Shown: in pieces, positions 29,301 to 38,614 of the stretch
How positions within the stretch are numbered: position 1 is the stretch's first letter
How the letters are laid out: the number at the start of each line of letters is the position of its first letter
Source of the DNA: Pollenia angustigena
Lineage: Eukaryota; Arthropoda; Insecta; Diptera; Polleniidae
Assembly (NCBI GenBank): GCA_930367215.1
Contig: OV884059.1
Span: 36,819,882 to 36,883,881, forward strand
DNA: 64,000 bases
Direction: 5' to 3'
Position numbers and translations under genes: made by a program
The notes under the pieces: generated by a model
Told to the model about the DNA's origin: nothing
What the model saw: only the letters and a program-made list of their open reading frames with translations
Databases searched by the model: none

Positions 29301-30765
29301 TACATTTTTTAAATAATAATTGAATTCAGCTATAAATCGCCAAAAAACACCCTTTTTTAAATAAAATTATTGAAATATAACGGAAAAACAATAAAAAATC
29401 GCTACATTTTTCAATAAATAAAATTATTGAAATATAATGAAAAAAACAATAAAAAATCGCTAAATTTTTTAAATAAAATTATTGAAATAAAATGAAAAAA
29501 CAATAAAAAATCGCTACATTTTTCAAATAATAATTGAATTTAGCTATAAATCGCCAAAAACCACCCTTTTTTAAATAAAATTATTGAAATATAATGAAAA
29601 AACAATAAAAAATCGCTACATTTTTTAAATTATAATTGAATTTAGCTATAAATCGCCAAAATATATATATATATTGAAATATAATGAAAAAACAATAAAA
29701 AATCGCTACATTTTCAAATAATAATTGAATTTAGCTATAAATCGCCAAAAACCACCCTTTTTTAAATAAAATTATTGAAATATAATGAAAAAACAATAAA
29801 AAATCGCTAAATTTGTTAAATAAAATTATTGAAATATAATGAAAAAACAATACAAAATCGCTACATTTTTCAAACAATAATTGAATTTAGCTATAAATCG
29901 CCAAAAACCACCCTTTTTTAAATAAAATTATTGAAATATAATGAAAAAACAATTAAAAAATCGCTAAATTTTTTAGATAAAATTATTGAAATATAATGAA
30001 AAAACAATAAAAAATCGCTACATTTTTCAAATAATAATTGAATTTAGCTATAAATCGCCAAAAACCACCCTTTTTTAAATAAAATTATTGAAATATAATG
30101 AAAAAACAATAAAAAATCGCTAAATTTTTTAAATAAAATTATTGAAATATAATGCAAAAACAATAAAAAATCGCTACATTTTTCAAATAATAATTGAATT
30201 TAGCTATAAATCGCCAAAAACCACCCTTTTTTAAATAAAAATTTTGAAATATAATGAAAAAACAATAAAAAATCGCTAAATTTTTTAAATAAAATTATTG
30301 AAATATAATGAAAAAACCATAAAAAATCGCTACATTTTTCAAATAATAATTGAATTTAGCTATAAATCGCCAAAAACCACCCTTTTTTAAATAAAATTAT
30401 TGAAATATAACGAAAAAACAATAAAAAATCGCTAAATTTTTTAAATAAAATTATTGAAATATAATAAAAAACAATACAAAATCGCTAAATTTTTTCAATT
30501 ATAATTGAATTTAGCTAAAAATCGCTAAAAACCACCCTTTTTTAAATAAGATTATTGAAATTTAATGAAAAAAACAATAAAAAATCGCTACATTTTTTAA
30601 ATAATAATTGAGTTTAGCTATAAATTGCCAAAAACCAGCCTTTTTAAATAAAATTATTGAAATATAATGAAACAAACAATAAAAAATCGCTAAATTTTTT
30701 AAATAATAATTGAGTTTAGCTATAAATCGCCAAAAGCCACCCTTTTTAAATAAAATTATTGGAAT
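23379..30765 (-). repeat. 102-bp satellite array, inverted segment
   Basis: About 70 monomers in the opposite sense. Rare variants mirror the plus array: the AT-microsatellite-bearing monomer at about 11843 recurs inverted at about 29663; a CCGTTATATTTC variant at 12131 recurs as GAAATATAACGG at 29375; an AGTTTGCGATT variant near 13925 recurs near 27600. Coordinates of such pairs sum to about 41520, so roughly 11.4-14.4 kb and 27.1-30.1 kb are inverted copies around an axis near 20.76 kb. Confidence 0.88.
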
Positions 30766-31719
30766 ACTAGCATTTAACCCGCTACTTCGTTAGCGTCTCC
30801 TATTACTTCGTGGACATATTTTTATGTCAAACTTTCTTTTTCTAGAACCAATCGTGTTTTAATTCTTGCATTTAACCCGCTACTTTGTAATCGGGTCTTT
30901 TCTTTCATGAACATGATATGCTAAAGTACATGTATCTAGGTTTTAGCAAAAAGTTCCAACATTTTTCATCTCATAGGTTGATATTCACACAGGGCTTTAC
31001 ACCTATAATTTTGTGTTTCTAAGGTCAATATTATAGAAAATTCAAAAAGTACCACTCATAGAACATAAAAGCAGATAAAAGAATGTTAATTTCCCGTATT
31101 ATCATTTTTGATACTATTTTCTCCCCATTTATGTATTAAAAATTTCAATGTTGTAGGAGGAGCCCATAATTTTGTACGTTTTTGTCATAGAATGCAGAAA
31201 ATGTTTTGCTTTAAAAGATAGATGGCGTGACAAAAAGGTTCCAAAATATGAACAGGCTTAACGCGTTTACTCCCCAAAAGGACCAATTTTCAAAAAAGTA
31301 CCAGGCACCTGTCCTCTTATTATTTTAATGAAGAACAATAAGTGTTAATCTTTTTGGATCTCTTTTAGTTTTGGGTTTTTTAGGTTAGCGGGATCGATTT
31401 GGCGAGAGGCAAGCCTCCGGCCAAAAAGTTAGCTTTTTAGCTTCAGGAGTTTAGAATGTGCGATGATGAATCAGTCAGTAACTTCAAAAAAGGTTTAGAT
31501 AAGCTACGAAGTGATATAATTTTTATTTACCCTTTTACACCCCAAAAAGGGCGTACCTCGAAAAAGTACCACCTTTTAATAAACAATAATAAGTATTAAA
31601 TTTTGTGTATCTCTTTTAGTTAAGGAGATATGAGGTTAGCGAATTTTTTTAATGAACAACAATAAGTGTTAATGAGTTTTATCTCTTTTAGTTTAGGAGG
31701 TATGAGGTTAGCAGGATCG
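30766..31719. other. Spacer between satellite and right 118-bp array
   Basis: Non-coding. GCATTTAACCCGCTACTT occurs twice (about 30769 and 30867). A subrepeat of the form AACAATAAGTGTTAATC...ATCTCTTTTAG...GGTTAGCGGGATCG occurs three times (31330-31400, 31588-31640, 31655-31725). A segment at 31085-31490, ending TAGCTTCAGGAGTTTAGAATGTGCGATGATG in two parts, is paralogous to 33870-34455. No gene is seen. Confidence 0.55.
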
Positions 31720-33860
31720 TTTTGGCCAGAACTTATTCACTTAAGAACTTGCATGTTTAATTTTATGTTTCTAGATCTAATAAATACGGATATTAATAAG
31801 GTGACAGTTAAAGAACAAAATAGTACCAAAAACCTCTAACAGAATCTCATTCACTCAGGACCTTGCATGTTTAATTTTATCTTTCTTAGGTCCAATACTA
31901 ACGGAAATTCAAGTTAATAAATAAAAATGTAACAAAAAGTTCCATCTTATAGATCCTCATCCAATCATAACATTGCATGCTGAATTTTCAAATTTTCAAA
32001 AAGTACCAGTTAAAAAACAACAAAAGTACCAAACGGCCCTCTACAGATTATCATTCACTCAGGACCTTGCATGTTTAATTTAATGTTTCTAGGTCCAATA
32101 CTAACGGGAATTCAAAAAGTAATAGTAAATGAACAAAAAAAATTCCAAAAAGCCCTCTTACAGATTGTCATTTACTCAGGACCTTGCATGTTTAATTTTG
32201 TTTCTAGATCCATTACTTACGGAAATTAAAAAAGTACCAGCTAATGAACAAAAAAGTTCCAAAATGCGCTTTTACAGATTCTCATTCACTCAGGACATTG
32301 CATGATGAATTTTATGTTTCTAGGTCCAATAATAACGGAAATTCAAAGAGTACCAGTTAAAGAACAAAAAAGTACCAAAAAGCCCTCTTACAGATTCTCA
32401 TTCACTCAGGAGCTTGCATGTTTAATTTTATCTTTCTAGGTCCAATACCAATGGAAATTCAAAAAGTACCAGTCAAAGAATAAAAAAGAACAAAAAGTTC
32501 CCTCTTATATATTTTCATCCACCCAGGACAGTGCATCTTAAATTTTATGTTTCTAGGTCCAATACTTACGGAAATTAAAAAAGTACCAGCTTAAGAACTT
32601 AAAAGTACCAATAAGCGCTTTTTGAGATTCTTATTCACTCAGGACCTTGCATGTTTAATTTTATATTTCTAGGTCCATTACTTACGGAAATTAAAAAAGT
32701 ACCAGCTAAAGAAAAAAAAAGTACCAAAATGCGCTTTTACAGATTCTCATTCACTCAAGACCTTGCATGTTTAATTTTATGTTTCTAGGCCCAATACTAA
32801 CGGTAGTTCAAAAAGTACCAGTAAATGAACAAAAAAAAGTACCAAAAAGCCCTCTTACAGAATCTCATTCACTCAGGAGCTTGCATGTTTAATTTTATCT
32901 TTCTAGGTCCAATACCAATGGAAATTCAAAAAGTACCAGTCAAAGAATAAAAAAGAACAAAAAGTTCCCTCTTATATATTTTCATCCACCCAGGACAGTG
33001 CATCTTAAATTTTATGTTTCTAGGTCCAATACTTACGGAAATTAAAAAAGTACCAGTTTAAGAACTTAAAAGTACCAATAAGCGCTTTTTCAGATTCTTA
33101 TTCACTCAGGACCTTGCATGTTTAATTTTATATTTCTAGGTCCATTACATACGGAAATTAAAAAAGTACCAGCTAAAGAAGAAAAAAGTACCAACATGCG
33201 CTTTTACAGATTCTCATTCACTCAAGACCTTGCATGTTTAATTTTATGTTTCTAGGTCCAATACTAACGGAGATTCAAAAAGGACCAGTTAAAGACAAAA
33301 AAGTACCAAAATGTTCTCTCATAGATTCTCATCCACTCAGGACATAACATGTTGAATTTTATGTTTCTAGGTCCAATAATAACGGAAATTCAAAAACTAC
33401 CAGTTAAAGAACAAAAAAGTACCAAAAAGCCCTCTTACAGATTCTCATTCATTCAGGAGCTTGCATGTTTAATTTTATCTTTCTAGGTTCAATTCCAATG
33501 GAAATTCAAAAAGTACCAGTCAAAAAATATATTTTCATCCACCCAGGACAGTGCATCTTAAATTTTATGTTTCTAGGTCCAATACTAACGGCTATTCAAA
33601 AAGTACCAGTTTAAGAACTGAAAAGTACCAATAAGCGCTTTTTGAGATTCTCATTCACTCAGGACCATGCAGGTTTAATTTTATGTTCATAAGACCAATA
33701 TTAGCGAAAATTTTAAAAAAGTACCAGTTAAAAAACCAAAAAGTACCAAAAAGATCTCTCATACAGATTGTCATTCACTCAAGTCCTTCCATGTTTAATT
33801 TTATGTTTTTAGGTCCAATACTAACGGAAATTCAAAAAAGTACCAGTTGTTGGTCCAAAA
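31720..33860 (+). repeat. 118-bp tandem array, right copy (inverted)
   Basis: About 18 monomers in the opposite sense to 905-2365 (CTCACTCAGGACCTTGCATG, TTTAATTTTATGTTTCTAGG, TCCAATACTAACGGAAATTC, AAAAAGTACCAG). A four-monomer block of about 472 bp is repeated: the variant with CCACCCAGGACAGTGCATCT occurs near 32519 and 32991, and once more near 33540. Confidence 0.9.
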
Positions 33861-34731
33861 AGCTAAAGAAAAGTATAAAATTTCACGTATTTCCTTTTTT
33901 TGGTACTATTTGTTCCTCCCATTAAAGTGTCAAAAATTTCAGTACTGTAGTGGGAGCCTATAATTTGGTACGAATATGTCAATGAATGGAGAAAAATGGT
34001 TTTGTAAAAAAAAGTACCAAAAAAATCACGATTTTCACCCCTAAAATGTTCGAATTTCGAAAAAGTACCAAATCTATATTCGTATTTTTTGATCACTTTC
34101 GAATGTGGTATAAATTTTGTTTCTATGTTTATTGGTTCTAAAGATAGATGTGGTTCAAATAAGTACCAAAATTTAGATTTTACCTGTTTACTCCCTAAAA
34201 GGGCCGAATTTCAAAAAAGTACCAGACACCTGTCCGCTAATTTTTGTAAAGAACAGCGATATGTATTACATTTTTTTGTATATCTTTTAGTTTTGAAATT
34301 TTCGAATTTTCCCGTTTTTACCCTTTTTTACCCTTTTTTACCCCCTAAACTTTTGAATATCCAAAAATCCCGTCTTAGTGGACCGATTTGGTGAGTGACC
34401 AATCTCTTGTCCAAATTTCAAGTGTTTAGCTTCAGGCGTTTAGGCTGTGCGATGATGTTGATAACATTTAATAAATTGAAAGAAAACTGCATTACCAATA
34501 CCAAAATAAAGTGTAAGTATGGCAACATGAATTTTGATATACACAGAGTTTTTTATGAGCCCCGGTTCCCAGAGAAAACGTAACGTAATTACAGGACCCG
34601 TATGAATGCGGTGCATACTAAAAACTGTTTTTTTTTAATTGTAGAAAGTTTTGGAGAAAAATATTGTATTTGGGTTTCCAAATTGTCGAAATGCACAAAA
34701 ATCGATAAAAAAAAGTTAATAATTTTACGGT
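33861..34731. other. Right subterminal spacer
   Basis: Non-coding DNA between the right 118-bp array and the 20-bp terminus. It contains the inverted counterpart of left positions 820-890 (at 33870-33950) and a paralogue of 31085-31490. Short frames here (33683-34096, 34089-34847) have no family features and overlap repeats, so I do not call them genes. Confidence 0.5.
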
Positions 34732-34749
34732 CCCCAACACATCGCCATG

Positions 34750-34751
<2 letters not shown>

Positions 34752-34791
<40 letters not shown>

Positions 34792-34800
34792 TAATATTAT
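34752..34800. repeat. (TA)n microsatellite
   Basis: CATACA followed by a long TA run just outside the right terminus of the 34-kb element, mirroring the tract at 349-408. Confidence 0.85.
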
Positions 34801-34814
34801 ATATGTATATTTAT

Positions 34815-35212
34815 ATTGCCAAGGCAGTTCACCAGCTGGTGACATAAAATATTTTTCAAACTTCTCCCGATTGGCCTTTGCTTCATTACTAATGTAAGAG
34901 CTAGGAATATCTTCTGTTCCACTTTTGACAAGCAATGTAGCATCACTTCTCCATGCACCAGGAATAAGAGCACCGTTTTCATCGTATCGGTTAATAAGCA
35001 CCGATGTTGCACAATTCATCTTTTTTTTATCAAAAAATTATGCAAAGCGCAACAAGCTAATGTGGTGGTGGTAGTTTTTTCTGCAGTTAGTCTGGACGAT
35101 CGTGAAAATATTTGGAAACGCTTAACCATAATACCAAATGCATTTTCAACTATGCGTCGGGCTCTAGACAATCTGTAGTTGAATATTCTTTGGCCGGCAG
35201 ATAAACTCTTTC
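34815..35212 (-). pseudogene. PIF/Harbinger transposase C-terminal fragment
   Basis: Read on the minus strand from 35212. The first frame holds a phrase with FNYRLSRARRIVENAFG and CCALHNFL, the typical end of Harbinger DDE_Tnp_4 nucleases, where the Glu of RIVEN is the third catalytic acid. After LHNFLIKK the frame shifts in a poly-T tract near 35020 and continues (NCATSVLINRYDENG ... ANREKFEKYF) to about 34815, where it runs into the TA microsatellite. The N-terminal two thirds, with the two catalytic Asp residues, are absent. It is cut at 35213 by the block that also occurs at 63755. Non-functional. Confidence 0.75.
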
Positions 35213-36340
35213 CAGTGCCCATGTTCTGTAACTCTCGCCCCGAGAAACTTTTCGATTGAAATGGGTGGAATGAAACAAAAATGCCATAAGTTGAAACTGT
35301 TTTTCTAACTAAACTGTGTCTGTAACTTTTTTTGGCGAGTACAAGTTGTCACGTAAGGAAATTAGTCGCCAATTTACAGAAAAAGTGTGTCTGTAACACT
35401 TTTGTCAGAGAAGTTCCCGCTCTGAACTGTCAAATATTCCCACAAATAAAAAGGCGGTGAGATAAAGTTTAAGATATTGAAAAAATATATTAAAAATGCA
35501 AAATGCCATGAATAAAAACATGGAAAAGGTAATTATTTTGTTTTAAAGTAAATGTATCATTGTAAATTATATTGCTTTTATAATTTTAGAAAAATATGCG
35601 AATTTCTAAGCAGCAAAAAGAAAAATTGGTAGACTATAGTATGTCTAACAACTTAGAATTCGCCAGAAGGCAATTTGATGGCATAAACTCCAATACTAAC
35701 TCTAAGGAGCAATGGGAAATGCTCAAAATTTCTTTAAACCCCCTTGGTGGCAGCGCCAAGTCTGTAGAACAGTGGAAAAAGGTATGTATACTTTATTTAC
35801 TTAAACTGAAATTTACAAATATACACAAAATAAAATACATATGTAATTGTTTTTAACTTGTATTTTACTCGTATATTTGTTAATTGAAGTTTTGAGAAAT
35901 GGATGCCAGCTGTTATTCTAATAAGTTCATTTGTTTCTAGTGTTGGAAAGACTTAAAAGAAGCAAGTAAACGCAAGACGTTCTTTTATGAACAAGACTGG
36001 GGGCGGAAGTCAAACTGACATACCTCGGGATTTGAGTCATCTTGAGGAACAAATTTTGACTATAATAACCACCGATGCTGTTGATGGTGATTCACGAACT
36101 CTAGAGTCTGGTTTTGCAGATTTAAAGTTTGAGGTAACTATGTGTATTTCATATAAAAATTGTGTTCAATGATTAAAGAAATATGGTTCTTTTAAAAGCA
36201 TAAACAACGATTTACAAAGTGTTTTTATCTTCCTAAAAATGGTGACGCGGTATATAAAAAACTAAAAAGGTTGTATACAGAGGCAAAAAGGGAAAAATCC
36301 TTGCACCTAACTTACCTAATGTTTAAGCTCAGGCGGTGAT
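35213..36340 (+). mobile_element. Element carrying a SANT-like gene; 5' end also at 63755
   Basis: From CAGTGCCCATGTTCTGTAAC at 35213 about 240 bp match 63755-64000 closely, although the flanks differ (Harbinger fragment here, LINE reverse transcriptase there). That marks 35213 as an element boundary. The unit then contains a spliced MADF/SANT-like gene and is lost in a fly repeat near 36345. No 3' terminus or target duplication can be assigned. It may be a PIF/Harbinger relative, since that superfamily carries SANT-like partner genes. Confidence 0.5.
35596..36172 (+). pseudogene. MADF/Myb-SANT-like DNA-binding gene of a transposon
   Basis: Exon 1 is 35596-35781. A GT-AG intron (35782-35940) is followed by an exon starting TGTTGG. 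Exon 1 begins MRISKQQKEKLVDYS and contains EQWEML and SVEQWKK; the next exon gives CWKDLKEASKRK. This Trp-rich helix pattern is that of Myb/SANT-like (zeste- or Apontic-like) domains, which in PIF/Harbinger elements act as DNA-binding partners of the nuclease. A one-base frameshift near 35985 separates RKTFFY from the usual glycine-rich motif (NKTGGGSQTD) and a later part, HLEEQILTII. A second donor-like GTAACT follows near 36133. As read the gene is broken by the frameshift, so no intact product is expected. Confidence 0.6.
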
Positions 36341-36344
36341 TAAA

Positions 36345-36835
36345 TATTTTTATACCCACACCGCGATAGTCGAGAGGGTATTATGCATTTGTGTTGATGG
36401 TTGTAAAACCTTAAAATATAAGTCCTACCCCCTTCTTTAAGTATGTATATCGATCTAACGATGTTTGTCCAGCTGACGATGACTGTCCATGTAAACTTTG
36501 TGCGCAAAGTACAGCTCACAATTTTGCAGATAATTTTATAAGCTTTTGTGCATATGTTGTAATTGGCATAAAGATCAAGCCTAATGAAAATGGTGCGAAT
36601 CGGTCCATAATTTCACATGGTTTCTTTTTGAAGTATGGTCTTTGTGCCCATAAACCATCTTATTATATTGGTACTTAAATTAAATTTGGAACAAACTTAT
36701 TTAATTGCAATCAAAATCATCATATCAATTACTCAAGGACCCAGAATATATATACTTTATAGGGTCTGAGATGAATAATAAAAAAGTTTCACACGGAATG
36801 ACAAACTTAATATACCCTCTTCACAACTAATTGTG
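36345..36835. repeat. Fly TATACCC-type interspersed repeats
   Basis: Starts TTTTTATACCCACACCGCGA and GAGAGGGTATTATGCATTTG. The second part (36725-36835) is an inverted piece of the repeat at 43020: GGACCCAGAATATATATACT, then TTATAGGGTCTGAGA and TATACCCTCTTCAC. I recall repeats of this kind from many fly genomes but cannot name the family. Non-coding. Confidence 0.55.
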
Positions 36836-37797
36836 GTGCAGTGATGCCGCAGCTCTGCAGCAAATTTTGGCAATTATTGCTGCAGTTAATTTTCTGAAGC
36901 AATAGCTTTCGACATAAAAGAAATCGTTTTATTTCTTTTTGTGATGCTTTTTCTTGTCATTTATTAGAAAACTGTCAGTTGTTGGTTCAATATTTTTAAT
37001 AAAATTTTACTTCCTTATTGTTGATAACATTTTTATTATTATTTTATGTTTGCTTATTACACTTTTGAAATTCAAACTTTGCACAGCTGTTGTGCAGTAA
37101 AAAAGTATCAGCATCACAACTGCAACTGGTAATTACGCATCAGCAATAACCTTATTCATCACTGCAGCATTGATGAATAGTTTTCATGCATTAACGTGTT
37201 CTGAAACTTTTACGACCTATACCACGCTCGTTGACGAAATTTTTTTTTATTTTTAATGCAGTTTTTATGTATGTATTTATTTAATCTGCCGTTAAAATTA
37301 TACTGTTTATAACTTTCAAAAACAACAAAATTATAATATTTAATATGTTTTATAATAAATTCAATTGTTTTTACGTTATAAAACGTAATATAAATAAGTA
37401 TTTATATATTTATAATCGATTTAGTTATTCGTGCTTAATTCCCGATTTTTTTATTATTGATAAAAACACTGAAATTTATTGTTGATGGGATAAGCTATTC
37501 CTATGCGCATTTCACTGGTTGCTTAAGCCAGATCGTCAGGAAAATTCATCCATAAAGATTTTAGAAAAACTAAAAATATAAAACCAAATAAAACTGTTAA
37601 ACGTATAAGAATTATAAGCAACAGTTCTACTTGTAACAATATCAAAGTTTAAACAAACACATCAACAATAAACAGTAAGTTTATCTCATCTTACATTCCC
37701 CGCTACTATTGATTGGAATTCTCCTAACATTAATTGTGAAACGTGCAAAAGCATGTTGCCAGTTAAGTTTTCTTAGGCCGTGCACTGCCAGTTTATT
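36836..37797. other. Intergenic AT-rich DNA, no gene seen
   Basis: I find no supported coding or RNA gene. GCAGTGATG at about 36839 and CATCACTGC at about 37175 could be the ends of a decayed hAT-type element, but no 8-bp target duplication accompanies them. Confidence 0.4.
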
Positions 37798-37872
37798 ATC
37801 AAAATAATTTTTGGGAATACAAAATTTTATATAAATAACTAAATCTTTTGTATTCCCAAAAATTATTTTGAT
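37798..37872. repeat. 27-bp perfect inverted repeat (hairpin)
   Basis: The arms at 37798-37824 and 37846-37872 are perfect complements (ATCAAAATAATTTTTGGGAA, TACAAAA) separated by 21 bp. The hairpin lies 5 bp left of a TTA-flanked MITE. Function unknown. Confidence 0.85.
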
Positions 37873-37877
37873 ATTTA

Positions 37878-38243
37878 AGCTGCGTTCACAATCAAAAAAA
37901 CATTTTCACTTGGTGTTCATAATAGAGCAACAATTTCTTTTGTAACTAAACACATTTTGCATCAAGAAATCGTTTGCAAATTTTAGCCACAACAATATTA
38001 TGCATTTATTTTTATTTTTGTAAACATTTTATTAAACTTTTCATTCAAAACTTAATAAAATTATTTTAAACGTCAGAAACAATTTCATACAAATTGTTAT
38101 AGTTGAATCAACTTAAGTTACATTTTTAAAAAAATTTTAGTTACATTTTTGTTTTCAAAATTAAAGGAAAATATATGAAATACTTTGGGAAGAAAAAAGA
38201 TAGAAGAAAAAACGAAATTGTTTTTTTGATTGTGAACGTAGCT
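37878..38243. mobile_element. PIF/Harbinger-type MITE, TSD TTA
   Basis: Terminal inverted repeats AGCTGCGTTCACAATCAAAA and its near-complement (right end TTTTTTTGATTGTGAACGTAGCT in two parts) enclose 366 bp with no coding capacity. TTA flanks both sides (37875-37877 and 38244-38246), the 3-bp duplication usual for PIF/Harbinger. Confidence 0.75.
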
Positions 38244-38614
38244 TTATAATCTTAAATTAAGTTTGTATAAAAGTCTGCAGTTACGCATGTTTTTCATTTT
38301 ATGAAATTAAAAAATGTGGTAGTGGCACCACAGAAATATAAGCACACAGTAAAAAAAACAGCTGTTAATATTTTTTCATTTGTAGCTGCCGTCTTCAACA
38401 TAATTTAGTAGCTGACACACGTCGTGTGCTCGTGTATCCTGCTGTGGTGAATGTGTTAAGGTTCAGTTAGGCGAACGTTGCTGTACCGTATCTGTACTGT
38501 ATCCATCAGCTGTTCGTTTTTTGTTATATGAAAACCAATACAAAAGCTTACCGAAACGCAATGTACCGTAGTTGCAACGTACTAATCTGTATAAAACTGA
38601 ATTTCATGCCGTTG

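Larger units (their letters stand above)
409..34751. mobile_element. 34-kb Foldback-like composite of inverted tandem arrays
   Basis: The termini are a perfect 20-bp inverted repeat, GTCATGGCGATGTGTTGGGG at 409-428 and its complement at 34732-34751, each next to an (AT)n tract. Moving inward there is a short spacer, a ~118-bp tandem array (about 905-2365 on the left, 31720-33860 on the right, opposite orientation), and about 28 kb of ~102-bp repeats. Sequence around 820-890 is also recognisable in inverse orientation at 33870-33950 and again at 31085-31150. Known Foldback elements have long inverted repeats built from subrepeats; placing this unit there is inference. No transposase or other coding sequence is inside, so any mobility would be non-autonomous. 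It could instead be a rearranged satellite locus or partly an assembly effect. Confidence 0.45.

Noticed and set aside
2381..30765. CRISPR-like alternation of conserved and variable blocks
   Set aside because: Units are contiguous monomers of a eukaryotic satellite; there are no unique spacers of constant length and no cas genes.
34602..35019. 81- and 133-codon frames spanning the TA microsatellite
   Set aside because: IYIYIY runs are microsatellite translation. Only the part of the minus frame to the right of about 34815 is transposase-derived.
36839..37184. hAT-like GCAGTGATG ... CATCACTGC pair
   Set aside because: Only about 8 bp of the ends match and the flanking 8-mers differ, so no insertion can be claimed.
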